Shown one piece after another: positions 1-11,307 of a stretch of 64,000 bases of DNA (position 1 is its first letter; each line of letters starts with the position of its first letter). The notes beneath the pieces were generated by a model. That model saw nothing but the letters and a program-made list of their open reading frames with translations. It was not told where the DNA came from and did not search any database. The translations under genes and the position numbers were made by a program. The stretch comes from Argentina anserina (taxonomy: Eukaryota > Streptophyta > Magnoliopsida > Rosales > Rosaceae), in contig NW_026089462.1 in the NCBI RefSeq assembly GCF_933775445.1, forward strand, positions 1-64,000, written 5' to 3'.

Positions 1-149
1 CGCAAACGATGTAAAGATACTCAGTTTGAAAGAAACACACTCCCACACTTGCAAAACTCTCAAATTCAATAGAAACTCGCATCTGAAAGCCTTACAGAAA
101 GATACTCAAACGAGAAATGAAAAGATACACAATTGGAATAGTAAAGATA
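1..149. repeat. Reference A149 monomer
   Basis: First complete long unit. Taking base 1 as the first c of cgcaaacgatgt, the motif aaagatac occurs at unit positions 13-20, 98-105, 121-128 and, spanning into the next unit, 143-150. Positions 33-52 form a C-rich box around cacactcccacac. Positions 128-134 hold the palindrome caattg. A149 units usually carry the pair aaattcaatag plus gaaagcc. The unit has four CpG sites, in cgcaaacg (two), ctcgcatc and aaacgag. Its length is close to the 147 bp of a nucleosome core. Confidence 0.97.
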
Positions 150-190
150 CGCAAACGATGTAAAGATACACAATTGGAATAGTAAAGATA
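150..190. repeat. Reference B unit (41 bp)
   Basis: First short unit. It equals A positions 1-20 joined directly to A positions 129-149, with aaagatac at the join. B is therefore an A unit with 108 bp removed between two copies of aaagatac. B units occur singly, in pairs, in threes (BBB) and once as four in a row. The caattg core is lost in variants such as aattaaaatag, seen in the next B at 339-379. Confidence 0.97.
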
Positions 191-338
191 CGCAAACGAT
201 GTAAAGATACTCAGTTTGAAAGAAACACACTCCCACACTTGCAAAACTCTCAAATACAATAGAAACTCGCATCAGAAGCCTTACAGAAAGATACTCAAAC
301 GAGAAATGAAAAGATACACAATTGGAATAGTAAAGATA
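191..338. repeat. Reference A148 monomer
   Basis: Long unit lacking one a in the gaaagcc tract (gaagcc), so 148 bp. It is usually linked to aaatacaatag in place of aaattcaatag, which makes A148 and A149 two haplotype classes rather than random length variants. Recombinant units (attc with gaagcc) appear, for example near 8,341 and 11,527. A148 + B is 189 bp, which preserves reading phase, whereas A149 + B is 190 bp and shifts it. Confidence 0.95.
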
Positions 339-1369
339 CGCAAACGATGTAAAGATACACAATTAAAATAGTAAAGATACGCAAACGATGTAAAGATACT
401 CAGTTTGAAAGAAACACACTCCCACACTTGCAAAACTCTCAAATTCAATAGAGACTCGCATCAGAAAGCCTTACAAAAAGATACTCAAACGAGAAATGAA
501 AAGATACACAATTGGAATAGTAAAGATACGCAAACGATGTAAAGATACACAATTGGAATAGTAAAGATACGCAAACGATGTAAAGATACACAATTGGAAT
601 AGTAAAGATACGCAAACGATGTAAAGATACTCAGTTTGAAAGAAACACACTCCCACACTTGCAAAACTCTCAAATACAATAGAAACTCGCATCAGAAGCC
701 TTACAGAAAGATACTCAAACGAGAAATGTAAAGATACACAATTGGAATAGTAAAGATACGTAAACGATGTAAAGATACACAATTGGAATTGTAAAGATAC
801 GCAAACGATGTAAAGATACTCAGTTTGAAAGAAACACACTCCCACACTTGCAAAACTCTCAAATTCAATAGAAACTCGCATCTGAAAGCCTTACAGAAAG
901 ATACTCAAACGAGAAATGAAAAGATACACAATTGGAATAGTAAAGATACGCAAACGATGTAAAGATACACAATTGGAATAGTAAAGATACGCAAACGATG
1001 TAAAGATACTCAGTTTGAAAGAAACACACTCCCACACTTGCAAAACTCTCAAATACAATAGAAACTTGCATCAGAAGCCTTACAGAAAGATACTCAAACG
1101 AGAAATGAAAAGATACACAATTGGAATAGTAAAGATACGCAAACGATGTAAAGATACTCAGTTTGAAAGAAACACACTCCCACATTTGCAAAACTCTCAA
1201 ATTCAATAGAAACTCGCATCAGAAAGCCTTACAGAAAGATACTCAAACGAGAAATGAAAACATACACAATTGGAATAGTAAAGATACGCAAACGATGTAA
1301 AGATACTCAGTTTGAAAGAAACACACTCCCACACTTGCAAAACTCCCAAATACAATAGAAACTCGCATC

Positions 1370-4189
1370 AGAAGCCTTACAGAAAGATACTCAAACGAGA
1401 AATGTAAAGATACACAATTGGAATAGTAAAGATACGTAAACGATGTAAAGATACACAATTGGAATTGTAAAGATACGCAAACGATGTAAAGATACTCAGT
1501 TTGAAAGAAACACACTCCCACACTTGCAAAACTCTCAAATTCAATAGAGACTCGCATCAGAAAGCCTTACAAAAAGATACTCAAACGAGAAATGAAAAGA
1601 TACACAATTGGAATAGTAAAGATACGCAAACGATGTAAAGATACACAATTGGAATAGTAAAGATACGTAAACGATGTAAAGATACACAATTGGAATAGTA
1701 AAGATACGCAAACGATGTAAAGATACTCAGTTTGAAAGAAACACACTCCCACACTTGCAAAACTCTCAAATTCAATAGAAACTCGCATCTGAAAGCCTTA
1801 CAGAAAGATACTCAAACGAGAAATGAAAAGATACACAATTGGAATAGTAAAGATACGCAAACCATGTAAAGATACACAATTGGAATAGTAAAGATACGCA
1901 AACGATGTAAAGATACTCAGTTTGAAAGAAACACACTCCCACACTTGCAAAACTCTCAAATACAATAGAAACTCGCATCAGAAGCCTTACAGAAAGATAC
2001 TCAAACGAGAAATGAAAAGATACACAATTGGAATAGTAAAGATACGCAACCGATGTAAAGATACACAATTAAAATAGTAAAGATACGCAAACGATGTAAA
2101 GATACTCAGTTTGAAAGAAACACACTCCCACACTTGCAAAACTCTCAAATTCAATAGAGACTCGCATCAGAAAGCCTTACAAAAAGATACTCAAACGAGA
2201 AATGAAAAGATACACAATTGGAATAGTAAAGATACGCAAACGATGTAAAGATACACAATTGGAATAGTAAAGATACGCAAACGATGTAAAGATACACAAT
2301 TGGAATAGTAAAGATACGCAAACGATGTAAAGATACTCAGTTTGAAAGAAACACACTCCCACACTTGCAAAACTCTCAAATTCAATAGAAACTCGCATCT
2401 GAAAGCCTTACAGAAAGATACTCAAACGAGAAATGAAAAGATACACAATTGGAATAGTAAAGATACGCAAACGATGTAAAGATACACAATTGGAATAGTA
2501 AAGATACGCAAACGATGTAAAGATACTCAGTTTGAAAGAAACACACTCCCACACTTGCAAAACTCTCAAATACAATAGAAACTCGCATCAGAAGCCTTAC
2601 AGAAAGATACTCAAACGAGAAATGAAAAGATACACAATTGGAATAGTAAAGATACGCAAACGATGTAAAGATACACAATTAAAATAGTAAAGATACGCAA
2701 ACGATGTAAAGATACTCAGTTTGAAAGAAACACACTCCCACACTTGCAAAACTCTCAAATTCAATAGAAACTCGCATCAGAAAGCCTTACAGAAAGATAC
2801 TCAAACGAGAAATGTAAAGATACACAATTGGAATAGTAAAGATACGTAAACGATGTAAAGATACACAATTGGAATTGTAAAGATACGCAAACGATGTAAA
2901 GATACTCAGTTTGAAAGAAACACACTCCCACACTTGCAAAACTCTCAAATTCAATAGAGACTCGCATCAGAAAGCCTTACAAAAAGATACTCAAACGAGA
3001 AATGAAAAGATACACAATTGGAATAGTAAAGATACGCAAACGATGTAAAGATACACAATTGGAATAGTAAAGATACGTAAACGATGTAAAGATACACAAT
3101 TGGAATAGTAAAGATACGCAAACGATGTAAAGATACTCAGTTTGAAAGAAACACACTCCCACACTTGCAAAACTCTCAAATTCAATAGAAACTCGCATCT
3201 GAAAGCCTTACAGAAAGATACTCAAACGAGAAATGAAAAGATACACAATTGGAATAGTAAAGATACGCAAACGATGTAAAGATACACAATTGGAATAGTA
3301 AAGATACGCAAACGATGTAAAGATACTCAGTTTGAAAGAAACACACTCCCACACTTGCAAAACTCTCAAATACAATAGAAACTCGCATCAGAAGCCTTAC
3401 AGAAAGATACTCAAACGAGAAATGAAAAGATACACAATTGGAATAGTAAAGATACGCAAACGATGTAAAGATACACAATTAAAATAGTAAAGATACGCAA
3501 ACGATGTAAAGATACTCAGTTTGAAAGAAACACACTCCCACACTTGCAAAACTCTCAAATTCAATAGAGACTCGCATCAGAAAGCCTTACAAAAAGATAC
3601 TCAAACGAGAAATGAAAAGATACACAATTGGAATAGTAAAGATACGCAAACGATGTAAAGATACACAATTGGAATAGTAAAGATACGCAAACGATGTAAA
3701 GATACACAATTGGAATAGTAAAGATACGCAAACGATGTAAAGATACTCAGTTTGAAAGAAACACACTCCCACACTTGCAAAACTCTCAAATTCAATAGAA
3801 ACTCGCATCAGAAAGCCTTACAGAAAGATACTCAAACGAGAAATGAAAAGATACACAATTGGAATAGTAAAGATACGCAAACGATGTAAAGATACACAAT
3901 TGGAATAGTAAAGATACGCAAACGATGTAAAGATACTCAGTTTGAAAGAAACACACTCCCACACTTGCAAAACTCTCAAATACAATAGAAACTCGCATCA
4001 GAAGCCTTACAGAAAGATACTCAAACGAGAAATGAAAAGATACACAATTGGAATAGTAAAGATACGCAAACGATGTAAAGATACACAATTAAAATAGTAA
4101 AGATACGCAAACGATGTAAAGATACTCAGTTTGAAAGAAACACACTCCCACACTTGCAAAACTCTCAAATTCAATAGAAACTCGCATCA
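1370..4189. repeat. 1,410-bp tandem duplication of mixed A/B units
   Basis: Features at 1,567, 1,772, 2,177 and 2,382 recur at 2,977, 3,182, 3,587 and 3,792, each at an offset of 1,410 bp. The match starts near 1,370 and is lost near 4,222, where gaaatgtaaag in copy 1 (about 2,812) faces gaaatgaaaac in copy 2. The left copy carries aaccatg near 1,860 and the right copy does not. This is a tandem duplication of several A and B units. Confidence 0.85.
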
Positions 4190-5806
4190 GAAAGCCTTAC
4201 AGAAAGATACTCAAACGAGAAATGAAAACATACACAATTGGAATAGTAAAGATACGCAAACGATGTAAAGATACTCAGTTTGAAAGAAACACACTCCCAC
4301 ACTTGCAAAACTCTCAAATACAATAGAAACTCGCATCAGAAGCCTTACAGAAAGATACTCAAACGAGAAATGAAAAGATACACAATTGGAATAGTAAAGA
4401 TACGCAAACGATGTAAAGATACACAATTAAAATAGTAAAGATACGCAAACGATGTAAAGATACTCAGTTTGAAAGAAACACACTCCCACACTTGCAAAAC
4501 TCTCAAATTCAATAGAGACTCGCATCAGAAAGCCTTACAAAAAGATACTCAAACGAGAAATGAAAAGATACACAATTGGAATAGTAAAGATACGCAAACG
4601 ATGTAAAGATACACAATTGGAATAGTAAAGATACGCAAACGATGTAAAGATACACAATTGGAATAGTAAAGATACGCAAACGATGTAAAGATACTCAGTT
4701 TGAAAGAAACACACTCCCACACTTGCAAAACTCTCAAATTCAATAGAAACTCGCATCTGAAAGCCTTACAGAAAGATACTCAAACGAGAAATGAAAAGAT
4801 ACACAATTGGAATAGTAAAGATACGCAAACGATGTAAAGATACACAATTGGAATAGTAAAGATACGCAAACGATGTAAAGATACACAATTGGAATAGTAA
4901 AGATACGCAAACGATGTAAAGATACTCAGTTTGAAAGAAACACACTCCCACACTTGCAAAACTCTCAAATTCAATAGAAACTCGCATCTGAAAGCCTTAC
5001 AGAAAGATACTCAAACGAGAAATGAAAAGATACACAATTGGAATAGTAAAGATACGCAAACGATGTAAAGATACACAATTGGAATAGTAAAGATACGCAA
5101 ACGATGTAAAGATACTCAGTTTGAAAGAAACACACTCCCACACTTGCAAAACTCTCAAATACAATAGAAACTCGCATCAGAAGCCTTACAGAAAGATACT
5201 CGAACGAGAAATGAAAAGATACACAATTGGAATAGTAAAGATACGCAAACGATGTAAAGATACACAATTAAAATAGTAAAGATACGCAAACGATGTAAAG
5301 ATACTCAGTTTGAAAGAAACACACTCCCACACTTGCAAAACTCTCAAATTCAATAGAAACTCGCATCAGAAAGCCTTACAGAAAGATACTCAAACGAGAA
5401 ATGTAAAGATACACAATTGGAATAGTAAAGATACGTAAACGATGTAAAGATACACAATTGGAATTGTAAAGATACGCAAACGATGTAAAGATACTCAGTT
5501 TGAAAGAAACACACTCCCACACTTGCAAAACTCTCAAATTCAATAGAGACTCGCATCAGAAAGCCTTACAAAAAGATACTCAAACGAGAAATGAAAAGAT
5601 ACACAATTGGAATAGTAAAGATACGCAAACGATGTAAAGATACACAATTGGAATAGTAAAGATACGCAAACGATGTAAAGATACTCAGTTTGAAAGAAAC
5701 ACACTCCCACACTTGCAAAACTCTCAAATTCAATAGAAACTCGCATCTGAAAGCCTTACAGAAAGATACTCAAACGAGAAATGAAAAGATACACAATTGG
5801 AATAGT
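4190..5806. repeat. Mixed A/B array with segments copied from the left
   Basis: The segment about 4,766-5,556 matches about 2,177-2,967 at an offset of 2,589 bp. The segment about 4,211-4,590 matches about 6,149-6,530 at an offset of 1,938 bp. Two near-identical A149-B-B modules lie side by side at 4,535 and 4,766. Nothing but satellite is visible. Confidence 0.85.
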
Positions 5807-8800
5807 AAAGATACGCAAACGATGTAAAGATACACAATTGGAATAGTAAAGATACGCAAACGATGTAAAGATACTCAGTTTGAAAGAAACACACTCCCAC
5901 ACTTGCAAAACTCTCAAATACAATAGAAACTCGCATCAGAAGCCTTACAGAAAGATACTCAAACGAGAAATGAAAAGATACACAATTGGAATAGTAAAGA
6001 TACGCAAACGATGTAAAGATACACAATTAAAATAGTAAAGATACGCAAACGATGTAAAGATACTCAGTTTGAAAGAAACACACTCCCACACTTGCAAAAC
6101 TCTCAAATTCAATAGAAACTCGCATCAGAAAGCCTTACAGAAAGATACTCAAACGAGAAATGAAAACATACACAATTGGAATAGTAAAGATACGCAAACG
6201 ATGTAAAGATACTCAGTTTGAAAGAAACACACTCCCACACTTGCAAAACTCTCAAATACAATAGAAACTCGCATCAGAAGCCTTACAGAAAGATACTCAA
6301 ACGAGAAATGAAAAGATACACAATTGGAATAGTAAAGATACGCAAACGATGTAAAGATACACAATTAAAATAGTAAAGATACGCAAACGATGTAAAGATA
6401 CTCAGTTTGAAAGAAACACACTCCCACACTTGCAAAACTCTCAAATTCAATAGAGACTCGCATCAGAAAGCCTTACAAAAAGATACTCAAACGAGAAATG
6501 AAAAGATACACAATTGGAATAGTAAAGATACGCAAACGATGTAAAGATACACAATTGGAATAGTAAAGATACGCAAACGATGTAAAGATACACAATTGGA
6601 ATAGTAAAGATACGCAAACGATGTAAAGATACTCAGTTTGAAAGAAACACACTCCCACACTTGCAAAACTCTCAAATACAATAGAAACTCGCATCAGAAG
6701 CCTTACAGAAAGATACTCAAACGAGAAATGTAAAGATACACAATTGGAATAGTAAAGATACATAAACGATGTAAAGATACACAATTGGAATTGTAAAGAT
6801 ACGCAAACGATGTAAAGATACTCAGTTTGAAAGAAACACACTCCCACACTTGCAAAACTCTCAAATTCAATAGAGACTCGCATCAGAAAGCCTTACAAAA
6901 AGATACTCAAACGAGAAATGAAAAGATACACAATTGGAATAGTAAAGATACGCAAACGATGTAAAGATACACAATTGGAATAGTAAAGATACGTAAACGA
7001 TGTAAAGATACACAATTGGAATAGTAAAGATACGCAAACGATGTAAAGATACTCAGTTTGAAAGAAACACACTCCCACACTTGCAAAACTCTCAAATACA
7101 ATAGAAACTCGCATCAGAAGCCTTACAGAAAGATACTCAAACGAGAAATGTAAAGATACACAATTGGAATAGTAAAGATACGTAAACGATGTAAAGATAC
7201 ACAATTGGAATAGTAAAGATACGCAAACGATGTAAAGATACTCAGTTTGAAAGAAACACACTCCCACATTTGCAAAACTCTCAAATTCAATAGAAACTCG
7301 CATCAGAAAGCCTTACAGAAAGATACTCAAACGAGAAATGAAAACATACACAATTGGAATAGTAAAGATACGCAAACGATGTAAAGATACTCAGTTTGAA
7401 AGAAACACACTCCCACACTTGCAAAACTCTCAAATACAATAGAAACTCGCATCAGAAGCCTTACAGAAAGATACTCAAACGAGAAATGTAAAGATACACA
7501 ATTGGAATAGTAAAGATACGTAAACGATGTAAAGATACACAATTGGAATAGTAAAGATACGCAAACGATGTAAAGATACTCAGTTTGAAAGAAACACACT
7601 CCCACACTTGCAAAACTCTCAAATTCAATAGAGACTCGCATCAGAAAGCCTTACAAAAAGATACTCAAACGAGAAATGAAAAGATACACAATTGGAATAG
7701 TAAAGATACGCAAACGATGTAAAGATACACAATTGGAATAGTAAAGATACGCAAACGATGTAAAGATACTCAGTTTGAAAGAAACACACTCCCACACTTG
7801 CAAAACTCTCAATTCAATAGAAACTCGCATCTGAAAGCCTTACAGAAAGATACTCAAACGAGAAATGAAAAGATACACAATTGGAATAGTAAAGATACGC
7901 AAACGATGTAAAGATACACAATTGGAATAGTAAAGATACGCAAACGATGTAAAGATACTCAGTTTGAAAGAAACACACTCCCACACTTGCAAAACTCTCA
8001 AATACAATAGAAACTCGCATCAGAAAGCCTTACAGAAAGATACTCAAACGAGAAATGAAAAGATACACAATTCGAATAGTAAAGATACGCAAACGATGTA
8101 AAGATACTCAGTTTGAAAGAAACACACTCCCACACTTGCAAAACTCTCAAATTCAATAGAAACTCTCATCAGAAAGCCTTACAGAAAGATACTCAAACGA
8201 GAAATGAAAACATACACAATTGGAATAGTAAAGATACGCAAACGATGTAAAGATACACAATTGGAATAGTAAAGATACGCAAACGATGTAAAGATACTCA
8301 GTTTGAAAGAAACACACTCCCACACTTGCAAAACTCTCAAATTCAATAGAAACTCGCATCAGAAGCCTTACAGAAAGATACTCAAACGAGAAATGAAAAG
8401 ATACACAATTGGAATTGTAAAGATACGCAAACGATGTAAAGATACACAATTGGAATAGTAAAGATACGCAAACGATGTAAAGATACTCAGTTTGAAAGAA
8501 ACACACTCCCACACTTGCAAAACTCTCAAATACAATAGAAACTCGCATCAGAAGCCTTACAGAAAGATACTCAAACGAGAAATGAAAAGATACACAATTG
8601 GAATAGTAAAGATACGCAAACGATGTAAAGATACACAATTAAAATAGTAAAGATACGCAAACGATGTAAAGATACTCAGTTTGAAAGAAACACACTCCCA
8701 CACTTGCAAAACTCTCAAATTCAATAGAAACTCGCATCAGAAAGCCTTACAGAAAGATACTCAAACGAGAAATGAAAACATACACAATTGGAATAGTAAA

Positions 8801-11054
8801 GATACGCAAACGATGTAAAGATACTCAGTTTGAAAGAAACACACTCCCACACTTGCAAAACTCTCAAATACAATAGAAACTCGCATCAGAAGCCTTACAG
8901 AAAGATACTCAAACGAGAAATGAAAAGATACACAATTGGAATAGTAAAGATACGCAAACGATGTAAAGATACACAATTAAAATAGTAAAGATACGCAAAC
9001 GATGTAAAGATACTCAGTTTGAAAGAAACACACTCCCACACTTGCAAAACTCTCAAATTCAATAGAGACTCGCATCAGAAAGCCTTACAAAAAGATACTC
9101 AAACGAGAAATGAAAAGATACACAATTGGAATAGTAAAGATACGCAAACGATGTAAAGATACACAATTGGAATAGTAAAGATACGCAAACGATGTAAAGA
9201 TACACAATTGGAATAGTAAAGATACGCAAACGATGTAAAGATACTCAGTTTGAAAGAAACACACTCCCACACTTGCAAAACTCTCAAATACAATAGAAAC
9301 TCGCATCAGAAGCCTTACAGAAAGATACTCAAACGAGAAATGTAAAGATACACAATTGGAATAGTAAAGATACGTAAACGATGTAAAGATACACAATTGG
9401 AATTGTAAAGATACGCAAACGATGTAAAGATACTCAGTTTGAAAGAAACACACTCCCACACTTGCAAAACTCTCAAATTCAATAGAGACTCGCATCAGAA
9501 AGCCTTACAAAAAGATACTCAAACGAGAAATGAAAAGATACACAATTGGAATAGTAAAGATACGCAAACGATGTAAAGATACACAATTGGAATAGTAAAG
9601 ATACGTAAACGATGTAAAGATACACAATTGGAATAGTAAAGATACGCAAACGATGTAAAGATACTCAGTTTGAAAGAAACACACTCCCACACTTGCAAAA
9701 CTCTCAAATACAATAGAAACTCGCATCAGAAGCCTTACAGAAAGATACTCAAACGAGAAATGAAAAGATACACAATTGGAATAGTAAAGATACGTAAACG
9801 ATGTAAAGATACACAATTGGAATAGTAAAGATACGCAAACGATGTAAAGATACTCAGTTTGAAAGAAACACACTCCCACATTTGCAAAACTCTCAAATTC
9901 AATAGAAACTCGCATCAGAAAGCCTTACAGAAAGATACTCAAACGAGACATGAAAACATACACAATTGGAATAGTAAAGATACGCAAACGATGTAAAGAT
10001 ACTCAGTTTGAAAGAAACACACTCCCACACTTGCAAAACTCTCAAATACAATAGAAACTCGCATCAGAAGCCTTACAGAAAGATACTCAAACGAGAAATG
10101 TAAAGATACACAATTGGAATAGTAAAGATACGTAAACGATGTAAAGATACACAATTAGAATAGTAAAGATACGCAAACGATGTAAAGATACTCAGTTTGA
10201 AAGAAACACACTCCCACACTTGCAAAACTCTCAAATTCAATAGAGACTCGCATCAGAAAGCCTTACAAAAAGATACTCAAACGAGAAATGAAAAGATACA
10301 CAATTGGAATAGTAAAGATACGCAAACGATGTAAAGATACACAATTGGAATAGTAAAGATACGCAAACGATGTAAAGATACTCAGTTTGAAAGAAACACA
10401 CTCCCACACTTGCAAAACTCTCAAATTCAATAGAAACTCGCATCTGAAAGCCTTACAGAAAGATACTCAAACGAGAAATGAAAAGATACACAATTGGAAT
10501 AGTAAAGATACGCAAACGATGTAAAGATACACAATTGGAATAGTAAAGATACGCAAACGATGTAAAGATACTCAGTTTGAAAGAAACACACTCCCACACT
10601 TGCAAAACTCTCAAATACAATAGAAACTCGCATCAGAAAGCCTTACAGAAAGATACTCAAACGAGAAATGAAAAGATACACAATTCGAATAGTAAAGATA
10701 CGCAAACGATGTAAAGATACTCAGTTTGAAAGAAACACACTCCCACACTTGCAAAACTCTCAAATTCAATAGAAACTCTCATCAGAAAGCCTTACAGAAA
10801 GATACTCAAACGAGAAATGAAAACATACACAATTGGAATAGTAAAGATACGCAAACGATGTAAAGATACACAATTGGAATAGTAAAGATACGCAAACGAT
10901 GTAAAGATACTCAGTTTGAAAGAAACACACTCCCACACTTGCAAAACTCTCAAATTCAATAGAAACTCGCATCAGAAGCCTTACAGAAAGATACTCAAAC
11001 GAGAAATGAAAAGATACACAATTGGAATTGTAAAGATACGCAAACGATGTAAAG
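5807..11054. repeat. 2,612-bp near-identical tandem duplication
   Basis: Copy 1 is about 5,807-8,418 and copy 2 about 8,419-11,031, with the match continuing to about 11,135. Markers at 6,149, 6,473, 6,893 and 7,327 recur 2,612 bp later. After a 1-bp deletion in copy 1 near 7,811 the offset becomes 2,613 (7,814 to 10,427). By eye I find only a handful of other differences: 6,762, 7,151, 9,949 and 10,157. Rare variants such as acaattcgaatag (about 8,073 and 10,685) and aaactctcatc (about 8,163 and 10,776) are shared. The duplication looks recent. Confidence 0.92.
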
Positions 11055-11262
11055 ATACACAATTGGAATAGTAAAGATACGCAAACGATGTAAAGATACT
11101 CAGTTTGAAAGAAACACACTCCCACACTTGCAAAACTCTCAAATTCAATAGAGACTCGCATCAGAAAGCCTTACAAAAAGATACTTAAACGAGAAATGAA
11201 AAGATACACAATTGGAATAGTAAAGATACGCAAACGATGTAAAGATACACAATTGGAATAGT

Positions 11263-11307
11263 AAAGATACTCAAACGAGAAATGAAAAGTTACACAATTG
11301 GAATAGT
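11263..11307. repeat. Chimeric short unit (45 bp), first copy
   Basis: After a B-type acaattggaatagt, the next aaagatac is followed by tcaaacgagaaatga rather than gcaaacgatgt. A unit-position 143 box has thus been joined to a position 98 box, skipping the usual start of the next unit. The following box reads aaagttac instead of aaagatac. This junction type differs from the one that made B. Confidence 0.9.

Larger units (their letters stand above)
1..1369. repeat. Mixed A/B array, B-rich left end
   Basis: Order begins A149-B-A148-B-A149-B-B-A148. Marker variants of the first 10 kb are already present: gagactcgcatc linked to ttacaaaaag, gaaatgtaaagatac linked to acgtaaacgatg, and ggaattgtaaag. 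No non-satellite sequence is visible. Confidence 0.93.

Noticed and set aside
33..52. Telomere-like repeat or yeast-type Rap1 site in the C-rich box
   Set aside because: The minus strand reads GT-rich with one ggg, but there is only one such stretch per 148 bp, no tandem telomeric motif, and only a loose resemblance to Rap1 sites.
21..110. Hairpin from gtttga (unit position 24) with tcaaac (position 106)
   Set aside because: Only six paired bases separated by about 75 bases; not a stable or specific structure on this evidence.
128..149. CENP-B box
   Set aside because: The ttggaa in acaattggaatag recalls part of the mammalian box, but the required ttcg and cggg elements are absent on both strands.
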